Assembly: GCA_027577595.1 (NCBI GenBank)
Contig: JANBRJ010000074.1
Coordinates: forward strand, 24,815 to 88,814
Source of the DNA: Coemansia sp. RSA 487
Lineage: Eukaryota; Kickxellomycota; Kickxellomycetes; Kickxellales; Kickxellaceae
Length of the DNA stretch: 64,000 nucleotides
Reading direction: 5' to 3'
Made by a program: the position numbers and the translations under genes. The notes under the pieces are model-generated. The model was not told the DNA's origin. It ran no database searches and saw nothing but the letters and a program-made list of their open reading frames with translations. Below are positions 1 to 9,300 of the stretch, one piece after another. How positions within the stretch are numbered: the stretch's first letter is position 1; every line of letters begins with the position of its first letter.

Positions 1-246
1 CGAAGTTGCTGTCCATGATGGCGCTGTTGCCTGCCTGGTGGTTGAACGAGCCATCGACACTGCCGCTGATATCATTGCCTCCGCTCCGGCTGCCATCAAC
101 AAATGAGCCTTGGAACTGGACTCCACTGTTGATGTTAGGGTTGGAGACAGCGCTGGGACCATTGGAGAGGTTGGGGCCCTGGTTTTCCTCTTGAACTTGG
201 GCGAGCACAGCAGTGACCGCAACAAGAACTGTGACGAAGAACTTCA
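1..246 (-). CDS. Small secreted Asn/Gly/Ser-rich protein, family member 1 (partial)
   Basis: The gene starts at the ATG at 246 and runs off the left edge; 82 codons are visible. Residues 1-16 form a signal peptide (MKFFVTVLVAVTAVLAQ, cleavage expected near LAQ). Next comes a polar segment with the landmarks NQGPNLSNGPSAVSNPN, DGSRSGGN and SFNHQAGNSAIMDSNF. The same landmarks, in the same order, occur in the genes at 3514-3912 and 4703-5329, so this is a tandem paralogue. A TATA box lies about 165 bp upstream. I recognise no named domain. A cell-wall or secreted role is inferred only from the signal peptide and composition. Confidence 0.85.
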
Positions 247-2481
247 TGGTTGTTTGGGGGCAAATTTTAGAAGGATAGAATGCACAAGCGCAATGTTAGC
301 GGTAAGAGGAATGCAGTTAGGTATCAGGAGCGGGTGGTTTTGTTGGAGAACTAGACCTTGTCGATAGGGAGGAGCTTGGTTTGGATCGGAAGATGCTTCA
401 AACAAGGTTCGTTTATATACATCAAATGAGGGGAGGTGCTCGGTCTTCAATTTTTCATCTTCTGCGAATAGGACTGTACGAACGTCCGAAGAAGACTTTC
501 CAAAAAAGAACACCCTTTTCTCTCTCCATTTACTTGTGTTTGCGGTGTGGTTTCTTTTCGAATAACATTATGATACTGACAAGTACAGGTTTTGAATGTA
601 AAGTAGTTCACAAAAAGCTACCCAAAAAGCCATTTGTTTCAAGTGTCGTTTTTTTTTCTTATTTAGGATAATCAAGCCACACCAAGAATATGGAAACAAT
701 ATCGGAATCCTGCATCTGTGCCAGCTGCCATTTTCTGGTTCTTGACTTGAAATCGACGCCATTTTCAACAAGAAAAACAAAGCGTTTAAATCTAAATTGT
801 GATGGCGTTATTCATTCTTTACATTGTTCTAGTGCAAACATCGCCCAAGTGGCTTTTATACTTTTGAATAGGTGTCGTCAAAAATTGGGCTGGCCAATAT
901 TGTCCACGAAAAAGCACAAGTATTTGCAAAGTTCAAACCGAACAAAATCAACAGGAAAACTAGTGTAACAAGAAATGAGACTTATTCTCTAGATTTTGTT
1001 CACACATTTTAGTCAATGTATCTGTTTTTGATCTGAAAATATTAGATCACATATTTTGAACTATCTAGTATAATTACATGTTCTTATGAAATGGGAGGGA
1101 TATAGGTTGCTGTTGTGATTTGACAAACAATACTATGGAAATACAGTGGTCAAGATATATTTATTGTTTCTTTTATTCGTGGCATAACACCGAATATATA
1201 ATATACTTGTAACGTTTGTAGAAACAGAAAGCGTGCGTCGTTATATTTTATTGTTTTGTAGAATAAAAGAAACTAGGGAGAGTGAACTGGTATTTAAAGG
1301 TTAAACAGAATAAACAGCGACATAAAAAGATCAAACAAATAAGACAGCGACAAAAAGCGAGAATGCGTAAAATATGCTATTGAAAACAAAAACAAATAGA
1401 AAGAAAACATCGGTTAACAGGCAGGTAGGATGAGTTGCACTGACAGAAGAAAGAAAGAGAACAGGCTGCTATATCTGTTGTTTGCTGAGGACATTTGTGC
1501 ACCCACCATGTTTTATCCAGTAGCTGTTGTATCTGCAAGCACAGCAATAAAAATACAACCAGAAGAAAGGGAAAGCAGATGGGAGTAGAGAAGAGCTCAC
1601 TTTCTCATCACAATAAAAAACCACGTATCATTCTGCCTACACCCTTCCCCCGAGGGGGTAGAATAATAGAAAAACAAGACACTAAAATAATATAAATACA
1701 AACATTTCCTCCCCCACAAGATAGTTACAAAGCATAGCAAACAATATCTTCATGTATTCCTTCTCCTTGAGCTTAAAGCCAAGTATCGCTTAGCTTACCT
1801 CTCCTTTTATTTTTCTCTTCCTTTTTATTATTCTACACACCCCTACTATAATGTCAAGAGTATGTGACAAGTAGGTGTGAAATTGCCTCTTCTGGTAGAA
1901 AGCCTGCTACTCGTTTTTGGAACGGAGATGTTGCTTCTGTGTTGAATTTTAGGCACATTCTTGCTAGTCTGAATGATGCAGGGAAGCCTCAAGTGTTATG
2001 AGCATAGTACTTGTCTTCTGCCTTTGTCACCACGTTGTCTGCCAGTGTATGTTTGCATATTCTGGTTCTGTGTTAACATAATGCTCAGTCCGTTTTCTAT
2101 GTTTATTAGTCAGCAGGCTAAGAGGATGCGATAGAATGTCAGTTATTCTTTTTGACGCAAAACGATATATTAAGATCGATGAATAAACGCAGAAATTGAG
2201 TGTGAACATGGATTATACTTATGCCAGAGGGCAGCAGATGTCAATGATGGATGGCAGTTGTCTAATGTGCCACTTCTTGGCAACTAATTTATTGACATTA
2301 TTATAAATTGTTGCAAGAATCAACAAGAAAAGTGTGAGCAAATAACTGTATGCCTTCATAGATATAGAATATATGACGAAATTTGCAATTACTCTTATTT
2401 GATATTATTATACGCAAAGTAGACTATTCCATCCCAGGTTTGATTCTCAGCTAAGTGGTAAGGCGAAATTAAGATAATAAA
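247..2481. other. Intergenic, AT-rich, no gene found
   Basis: This 2.2-kb spacer holds the promoter of secreted gene 1 and the 3' side of secreted gene 2. Reading frames here are short and AT-biased. A 52-codon ATG frame near 1430 has no recognisable features. A short G/C hairpin (CCCCCGAGGGGG) lies near 1650. I see no RNA gene. Confidence 0.6.
412..419 (-). promoter_or_regulatory. TATA box of secreted protein 1
   Basis: TATATAAA on the minus strand, 166 bp upstream of the ATG at 246. Confidence 0.5.
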
Positions 2482-2946
2482 TTAAAAATGGCTTGGATAG
2501 ATTATATGGCCACGAACAGAAGCGGGTAAAAGGAATCCATTGGGATTACGGCCGTTGTTTAGGACAGTATCGCGTCTGTGCAAACTAGTGTCTCTCCTGA
2601 TGGGGCCAGGCAATCCCAGCATAAGCCCCTTCACATTGTTGAGCAAACCATTGGCGCTGGTTCCAACGTTGCCAGCCAGCCTAGATTCAGACGGGCTTGC
2701 AATGTTGTTGTTAATATCTGCTTGGTTAGCAGGCCTGTTATCAAAGGCACCAACGACTCTGCCGCCAATCAAGTTTGCTCCGTTGAAGCCACTGTCAAAA
2801 TGCGATCCCTCAGCCTGTAAACCGAGGTTGAGATTTGGATTGGAAACGATTCTTGGCCCGGTGGCCAGATTCGGACCTCTATTGGATCCCTGGAGCTGAG
2901 CCAACGCAGTGGTAGCCACAATAAGAATACCGACAAACAATTTCAT
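2482..2946 (-). CDS. Small secreted protein, diverged family member 2
   Basis: The protein is 154 aa with signal peptide MKLFVGILIVATTALAQ. It keeps the family skeleton (QGSNRGPNLATGP, SNPN, GNVGTSANG) but is the most diverged of the four: SFNHQA has become AFDNRPA and ILDSNF has become INNNI. The C-terminal third has dibasic sites (PIRRDTS, LHRRDTVLNNG). The RRDTVLNN piece matches KRDAVLNN in the gene at 4703-5329, suggesting a shared Kex2-type processing point; this is inference. The start ATG is the only one placed before a signal peptide. Confidence 0.8.
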   Translation of the reverse strand: MKLFVGILIVATTALAQLQGSNRGPNLATGPRIVSNPNLNLGLQAEGSHFDSGFNGANLIGGRVVGAFDNRPANQADINNNIASPSESRLAGNVGTSANGLLNNVKGLMLGLPGPIRRDTSLHRRDTVLNNGRNPNGFLLPASVRGHIIYPSHF

Positions 2947-3513
2947 TTTTCGGGCATCGAATGAAGTAGAGCGATATTATAACGAAACGCAAAAGAAAAA
3001 GCGGTTATGGATTTAAAAAATGGTTTTATAGAAAAGGGGATCTGAATTCTATGCTCTTTAATATAATCTTCCAATATAATTTCTTTTCAATTTCATATTT
3101 CAGAACGAAGTGTTTGGTTACACAGGCTGAGAATCATACCAAATAGTGATGATGATGTCCCTATTGTTCTGCAGAAAGCGTCCTACATTCCAGCTTGAAA
3201 GAAATAGCACTAGAGCATATCTAGCACGTAAGCCACTGGGTTAGACTCGAAAAGTTAAAACATTGTCTGAAATACACATGCAATTATTTTGTATTTCAAC
3301 AATTGCGACATTCCAAAGCAATAGAAATTACAAGCTGTGTCCGGTAGCGCCACAGTCACAGTAGTCAATAAAAAGTAAATATGGTTTAAAATACATTCAG
3401 CCTCCACAAAATGCATGGGATGTGCTAGGAAAACTGTGCTATTGTTATTGAATCATATTTTTCAAAACAAAAGGGGGCTGAAAATAGCGTGAATCTGCTT
3501 CGCATATTTTTGT
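2947..3513. other. Intergenic between secreted genes 2 and 3
   Basis: AT-rich promoter and 3' sequence. No supported gene or RNA. Confidence 0.6.
3024..3030 (-). promoter_or_regulatory. TATA box of secreted protein 2
   Basis: TATAAAA on the minus strand, 78 bp upstream of the ATG at 2946. Confidence 0.45.
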
Positions 3514-3912
3514 TTAGCGCCTCCTGTGGATGCCAGGAGGAGGACCACCAGCGAAACCACCAGGAAGTCCGAGTCCCGCCAAAATATCGCCGATATTGTT
3601 GCCGGCTCCGTTGGCAGTATCGCCTCGGTTGCCAGAAATGTCGTTCTTTGACGGGTTGACAAAGTTGCTGTCCAGAATCGCCTGGTTTTCAGCCTGGTGG
3701 TTGAACGAGTTACCGACCTCGCCGCCGTGGCCAATGACGTTGCCTCCGCTCTGGCTGCCATCGACAAGTGAGCCTTGGAATTGGACTCCGTTGTTCTCGT
3801 TCGGGTTGGAGACAGCGTTGGATCCTTCAGAGAGATTGGGGCCTTGGTTGCTGCCTTGTTGCTGAGCTAGGGCAACAGCTGCGGCGAAAATAACGGTGGT
3901 AAAGAGCTTCAT
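3514..3912 (-). CDS. Small secreted Asn/Gly/Ser-rich protein, family member 3
   Basis: The protein is 132 aa with signal peptide MKLFTTVIFAAAVALAQ. The mature part carries the full family core: QGPNLSEGSNAVSNPN, DGSQSGGNVI, SFNHQAENQAILDSNF, NPSK and GDTANGAGN. It ends in a short Gly/Pro tail closing with HRRR, a polybasic terminus where members 2 and 4 have dibasic sites followed by extra sequence. It is the shortest complete member, so the conserved core is about 100 residues. Function is unknown; extracellular location is inferred from the signal peptide. Confidence 0.88.
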   Translation of the reverse strand: MKLFTTVIFAAAVALAQQQGSNQGPNLSEGSNAVSNPNENNGVQFQGSLVDGSQSGGNVIGHGGEVGNSFNHQAENQAILDSNFVNPSKNDISGNRGDTANGAGNNIGDILAGLGLPGGFAGGPPPGIHRRR

Positions 3913-4702
3913 TATTGCGATTTAAGGAAAGCTGAGAAGAAGGTACAGTGTTTGTAAAGATAGGATTTTTTTGTAGAAAGCGTAGCGTGGAGAGGAAGAA
4001 TATTGGTTTTTGTATGTCAGTATAGGAATGGAGCGGGGTACTTTTTTTGCCTTTCTTATATATTCTGCTAGCTTGCTAGGTTTTTCAAGAGTGGGGATGT
4101 TTTAATGCCGTATACGAACCCGAAACTATACGAATAGAATATTTTCAAGATTTTGTTTACATTTCTAAACCAAGAACAAGCAATATTGTCTTGAGTCCAA
4201 AGAGAAAGCTACCAGTGGGTTTCTATATAACGGTTGGCTAGGGGAACGCCACCCATGCCATGAAAAACACGCAAAAGACGTTTCTTTATTGTTTCAAGGA
4301 ATGCAAAAGCGAACAAGGAGGGAAAATAGCAAGTACCGCCACACTAGATATCCCTAACACATATAATCTTCACACAAAGCCGCATATTTCCTGGCAGGCC
4401 ATTTTCAAATTCATATCAAATACGCAAACAGCAAGAATTACCCTTTTATAAAGATCCTTTTAATTTATTAGAGTCCATCAATTAATCAAAAGATAAACAC
4501 CAAAAAGAACAAGAGGATGCTAGTAAAAAGAAGCTGGGAGCAATGCTAAACTTTGAATAAGTTATCTGGAGAATGCAATAGCAAAGAAATAAAGTGGAGG
4601 AAAGGGGGAACCAGGGGAAGGGGATATTGCGAATAAACGATGCTTTGAAAATCCCATTTTTCCATGCTAGCTAGCAATTAAGGATCTCTTTATGCCTCGC
4701 TT
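3913..4702. other. Intergenic between secreted genes 3 and 4
   Basis: Promoter of gene 3 and 3' region of gene 4. AT-rich. A 63-codon frame at 4260-4451 shows no family features and I do not call it. Confidence 0.6.
4055..4062 (-). promoter_or_regulatory. TATA box of secreted protein 3
   Basis: TATATAAG on the minus strand, 143 bp upstream of the ATG at 3912. Confidence 0.5.
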
Positions 4703-5329
4703 TTAAAGCTGGTTCTGAACAATGCCAGCTTGCTGGACATTGTGGTTGTAGCTTGAGACGGGAGCAGCATAGGCGGGATGAGCAATAGGAGCAGCATATG
4801 CGACAGGGTGAGGAGCGGCATAGGCAATGGGGCGGGGAGCAGCATAGGCAATGGGGCGAGGAGCCTCATAGACAACGGGGCGTGGGGCGTAGGCAACAGG
4901 AGCGTAGTGGGCGCCGTACGCATGGCCACCATAGCCGCCGAAGCCGCCAAAACCGCCAAAGTTGTTGAGAACAGCGTCGCGCTTGATGAAGCCACCGGCA
5001 CCGAAGAAGTCGCCGATGCTGTTGCCCTCGCCGTTGGCGGTGTCGCCAACGTTGCCGGAGACGGAGCTCTTAGACGGGTTGATGAAGTTGCTGTCCAGGA
5101 TGGCGCTGTTGGATGCCTGGTGGTTGAACGAGCTACCAACCTGGCCGCTGATCTGGTTGCCTCCGCTCTGGCTGCCGTCAAAGAACGAGCCCTGCGCCTG
5201 GAACCCATTGTTGACGTTGGGGTTCGAGACGGCGCTGGGGCCCTCAGAGAGGTTGGGACCCTGGTTACCCTCCTGCTGCTGAGCAAGGACGGCGGTGGCG
5301 GCAACAACGAGAGCAGCAAAGAACTTCAT
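4703..5329 (-). CDS. Small secreted protein, family member 4, with Ala/Pro/Tyr repeat tail
   Basis: The protein is 208 aa with signal peptide MKFFAALVVAATAVLAQ. The family core follows (NQGPNLSEGPSAVSNPN, DGSQSGGNQI, SFNHQASNSAILDSNF, NPSK, GDTANGEGN). A dibasic site (IKRDAVLNN) then leads into a Gly/Phe/Tyr stretch (FGGFGGFGGYGG) and at least seven short repeats of the form AYAAP-RPI/V. That tail resembles the low-complexity AAP(A/V) repeats of arthropod cuticle proteins and some wall structural proteins, probably by convergence. The GC-rich codons contrast with the AT-rich flanks. A role in wall or extracellular matrix is inference. Confidence 0.88.
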   Translation of the reverse strand: MKFFAALVVAATAVLAQQQEGNQGPNLSEGPSAVSNPNVNNGFQAQGSFFDGSQSGGNQISGQVGSSFNHQASNSAILDSNFINPSKSSVSGNVGDTANGEGNSIGDFFGAGGFIKRDAVLNNFGGFGGFGGYGGHAYGAHYAPVAYAPRPVVYEAPRPIAYAAPRPIAYAAPHPVAYAAPIAHPAYAAPVSSYNHNVQQAGIVQNQL

Positions 5330-6316
5330 GGTTAATTAGTATTAATGATTAGCTGGTGCGAAACAGAAAGTTAATAGAAGTGTAGGGTGGGGTTTTGCTG
5401 GAGGCGAAGGAGAGAGCGAAAGAGGTTGTAGCTTTTTTTCGGAGTGCGAAACAGGATGAGAACTGGAACAAGTAACTTGAGGATTTCTAAAACCAAGATT
5501 TCGGGCAGACTGGGATGCTTGATTTTATAGTCCAAATGGTCTTTGGGCGACTTCCCTTCACGAAAATACTATTCTTGCAATTTTACAAAGAAAGGAATTC
5601 TGCGTAAACTTATTTTCTTTATCTTGTTTCTAGAGAAAAACAATTGTTTTGCTTGGACAAACAAGTCAAATTTAGCAGAGAACAACGCTGGAATATGCTG
5701 CAAACGCTCAAGCATAAGACACTAACAATCAGGATAGGCACTATTTGGGATGCTCCTTTCACGTTTTCATTTACCTATCTCCATTAGTAAAAAATGCTTG
5801 AACGAACAAGGATGAAAAAGGGCTTTAAAGCTAGAACAAGCACAAACAAATAAAGAGGGAGAAGTGACAAAAAGAAACGGTCAGTGGTGTTTCAGAACAA
5901 TTAGCACTATACTTGGACCTCTACTTATTATCCAGTCTACCTTTGGCGGAAATTCCAAAATATATCTCTAGATAATTTTTGCAACATTTTAAATGCAATT
6001 TATCAAAAAGTGAGTGAAAGCATTGTTCTACACAGTGGCTCATATTCTGCGAATAATAAAAGGTTTTCGCTTTGTGCTGAATGTAAATGGGCGAGAAAAT
6101 AAGTAGAATGCAAAATTTATAGATCAAAATGAAAAGAAATCTGTATATTGTTTATTTGAAATAGCAGATAAATAAAACGACGCTCAGATAGGTCTTTTTT
6201 GTCGATTTAGATTGGTTTTGCTTAAGGAAAAAAAAAACTGCAAAAGTGGCACAAGTTCGTCTGCATTCTTTCCTTTCAACAAGAATTAATGAGAAAACAA
6301 AACAATGAAAGGCTTT
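5330..6316. other. Intergenic, AT-rich
   Basis: Promoter of secreted gene 4, then about 700 bp of AT-rich DNA up to the 3' end of the ARM/BTB gene. No gene supported. Confidence 0.6.
5523..5529 (-). promoter_or_regulatory. TATA box of secreted protein 4
   Basis: TATAAAA on the minus strand, 194 bp upstream of the ATG at 5329. Confidence 0.45.
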
Positions 6317-9300
6317 TTATTCGGAATCTATGAGAACAAAGCGTAATGTATGGACAAGCAGTTCTACATTGGTGTCAATCGTATCCGAGCACAGCAGAAC
6401 AACAGCACCTAGCGCTCTCACTGCTGCCGCAGCAAGAGCATCATCCAACCCGTCAAAAGCAGTAGAAACCGCATTGTTGTCTCTGTACAAAACAGAAAGA
6501 AGCCACCCCAACTCACCGCATTCAGAAGCAAAAGGGGTGTGGCCACGGCCAGCACGGTCAATGACAAACCAAAGCAGCAAGACAACAAGAAACCGAAAGT
6601 CATAGAATACAGCCAAGTGCAAGATTTTGGCAAGCCCCTCCATCGAATACGAGGACTCCAGCCTGGCAGATATTAAGTGGCTTTGGCCGGAGCGTGTCAT
6701 GCGAACAATAGAGAAAAGGTCGGCTAGTGTGGCGTGGTCACTTTGGACGATTAGCGTTTGGTCTGGACAGTTCCTGCGGACCGCCTCAGCCTCTCTGAAT
6801 GGGCCAGTAAGCATGGCGCGGAAAACATCGGACTGTTTGACGAGAAAGTCCAGCGGTACGAATACGGGTGCCTGTGTGGTAGCGTCAATGTTGTGGCCAT
6901 TTAGAGCGACCACCCTTGGAGCATCCATACCCGCTGTACATAGCGCTTCTGATAGCCTGGAGACCGCCAAATCGGCAGCAGCGTCCAGTCTGCGCGCACA
7001 AACGTTAATGTTGCGCAGAACTGCATCCCAGTGCCTCCACGCCAGAAACAAAAGCGCATCGTGCACAGAGCCGCCATTTTCCTCACCCCCTTTTCCATCT
7101 GCCAATAGGTGGTGGGCGGCTAGGCATTCGAGCATCGCAGACACAGTTCCCAAATAATCGTCCTTGGTGGATAATGATGGCGGCAGAAGAAACGCCGCAG
7201 ACACAGACATTCGAAAAAACGCAGCAGGGGGTTGTTGTACTGAAGCTGTTTTCATTGTGCGCAAGATGCTTTGTGTTGGGAACCTTTGGGTCACGGCGGC
7301 CCAGAGCGCAGCTGGGTGGTGGGAAAGGCGGTGTTGCACAGCAAGAAGCGGTACGAAGAGGCGCCGCAAAACGTTGTCTGGGTCATCCAGCCACTGAGCC
7401 ATGTCGACATTGCAGTAATAAATGGAGCCTTCGTTAGCGAGCGGTGGGCGGCTAGTTTCTATCGTGCGGCTGAACATTAGGCTGCAAGGAAACTGTTGCA
7501 GCTTGTCGGTATAGCTGGACCATAGTGCGGCTAGCATCTGCTTGCTGTAATACTCGTCCAGCGCAGTGGCCTCCTGGCGATATTTGGTGGGCCCGGTAGC
7601 CGATTGATCCGTGGTTTGGCGTAGCAGCCGGCCAACCACACTGTCATCGACGACATCGTTGTGCGCAGGATCATCATGGTCTTTTTCGTTACTAGTCGTA
7701 TAGGAAGCCATTGAAGGATCGGTGTTTTCTGGATCGGTGTTTGCTGGATCAGCGTTTGCTGGATCGGGGTCGAATAGCGGAATCGTGATCAAATCTGACG
7801 ACAACCCACTGCCATCCTCATCGTCGATAGCGTTTTGGACAGACAATTGGCTATCGGAATTAGATGCAACAATGTCGGCAACCACGCAAGGAAACTTTTC
7901 GCGACCAGCCGTAAGCGTTACCAGGATGGTTGAAAAGTCCTCAACAAGCCTACTGCGTGACGAGACGAACGACCGGTGGACCGCGGAGTGCTGCTGCAGC
8001 ATACGCATTAACAGATGCAACATTTCAGCAGCAATGCCCCAAATATCGCGACAAATGCGGTAGACCATCGGGCGCTCTCCTTCGCTTGGGGTGTTGTCGA
8101 GGAGGGGCACCGAGAGCCACAGCTTGCATGCGCAAAAGTACACGATGTAGATAATGGAGGAAGAGCCTGGTGCTGCTGTGACTCCAGGCAACAAAAGGCT
8201 ATCGAGCGACTTGAGCCAGCCAAAGAGGCGGCTGTCCCAGTATGCCGCTTCATCTACAGTGTCGTCAGTTGGCGGTAGCGGAGCCAGCTGTGTAAAGCCC
8301 GCGATTGCAGCGCCAGATGTCGACAAGTACTGTTGCCACGAGGCCAAGTGCGTTGGCACAATAAGCGCCATACGCAAGCGATCTGCCGTAAGATCAGGCT
8401 GCTTGCATCCGCTGGCTATGGAGCGGACACTGGCGGCTAGCGCCAAACACCACCAGCGCTGAAACGACGCAGGGCCTAGGAACGAGCGAAAGAAACTGTG
8501 CCTGACGACGGCGCCCACGATGTCGAGCCACATCTGCAGCGGCACAAACGCCTTGCTGTCCGAGGAAATGGATGTCTTGTTCACTGGATCGAGGGCATCG
8601 ATGGCATTGGCAAGAAGCTGCGGATGCAGCAGCATTTTGCAAGCACCCAGCTGCATGGCCAGGTGGATCAGCGCCTCGCTGGACGGCGGTGTGCGGTCGC
8701 GCACTTGCACATGCGGCGGACGCAGCTCGCTTGGATCGCCACTGCTGAACAGGTGCAGGCGTACGCCTATGATGCTGGCCAGGACCTGTAGCGCAGCAAA
8801 CGCAAGGGCGCGGAGCTCACGCGACGAGGAAACAAGGGATGCAAGGTGCTGACACTGCGCGTACGCCTGCTGGCCATCCTCGTCAAAATCGCCGTTGTGT
8901 GGGGAGTCGCTACCGTCGCCAGCACTGGACGCTGTCTGAAGGCACCGCACGATCGTCTGTTCGCGCGCGTCACTGAGAAATGGCCATGCTGCGAGCGCCA
9001 TAAGGAGCCGCAGAACACGTGCAACCATGGGTCTAAAGGTGTCTGGCTGTTCGTTGCCAGCTTGCCGCCGGTTAAATGCAACGGGGATACGTTGCAGCCG
9101 TGCCCAATCGGTGGCTGGCTTGTGCAAGATAATCCGGTCGCTGTTCATCCAGATGCTCGAGCTGGGCAAGTTCTCCAGCATACGCATCTGCCGGCCGACG
9201 TTGCTGCGTGCGCCCGACGCAAACATCCGCATCCACAGTAACGTTGTGCGCGCACAGAGCACCATTAACGGCCTGAGATGCCTGCCATTTGTGTGCTCTA

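Noticed and set aside
1430-1590. 52-codon ATG frame starting MSCTDRRKKENRLLYLLF
   Set aside because: No domain, signal or conserved end. Compatible with chance in a 2.2-kb spacer.
2430-2470. tRNA-like boxes (GGTTTGATTC and TGGTAAGGCG)
   Set aside because: The T-arm-like box precedes the D-arm-like box, and no cloverleaf forms on either strand.
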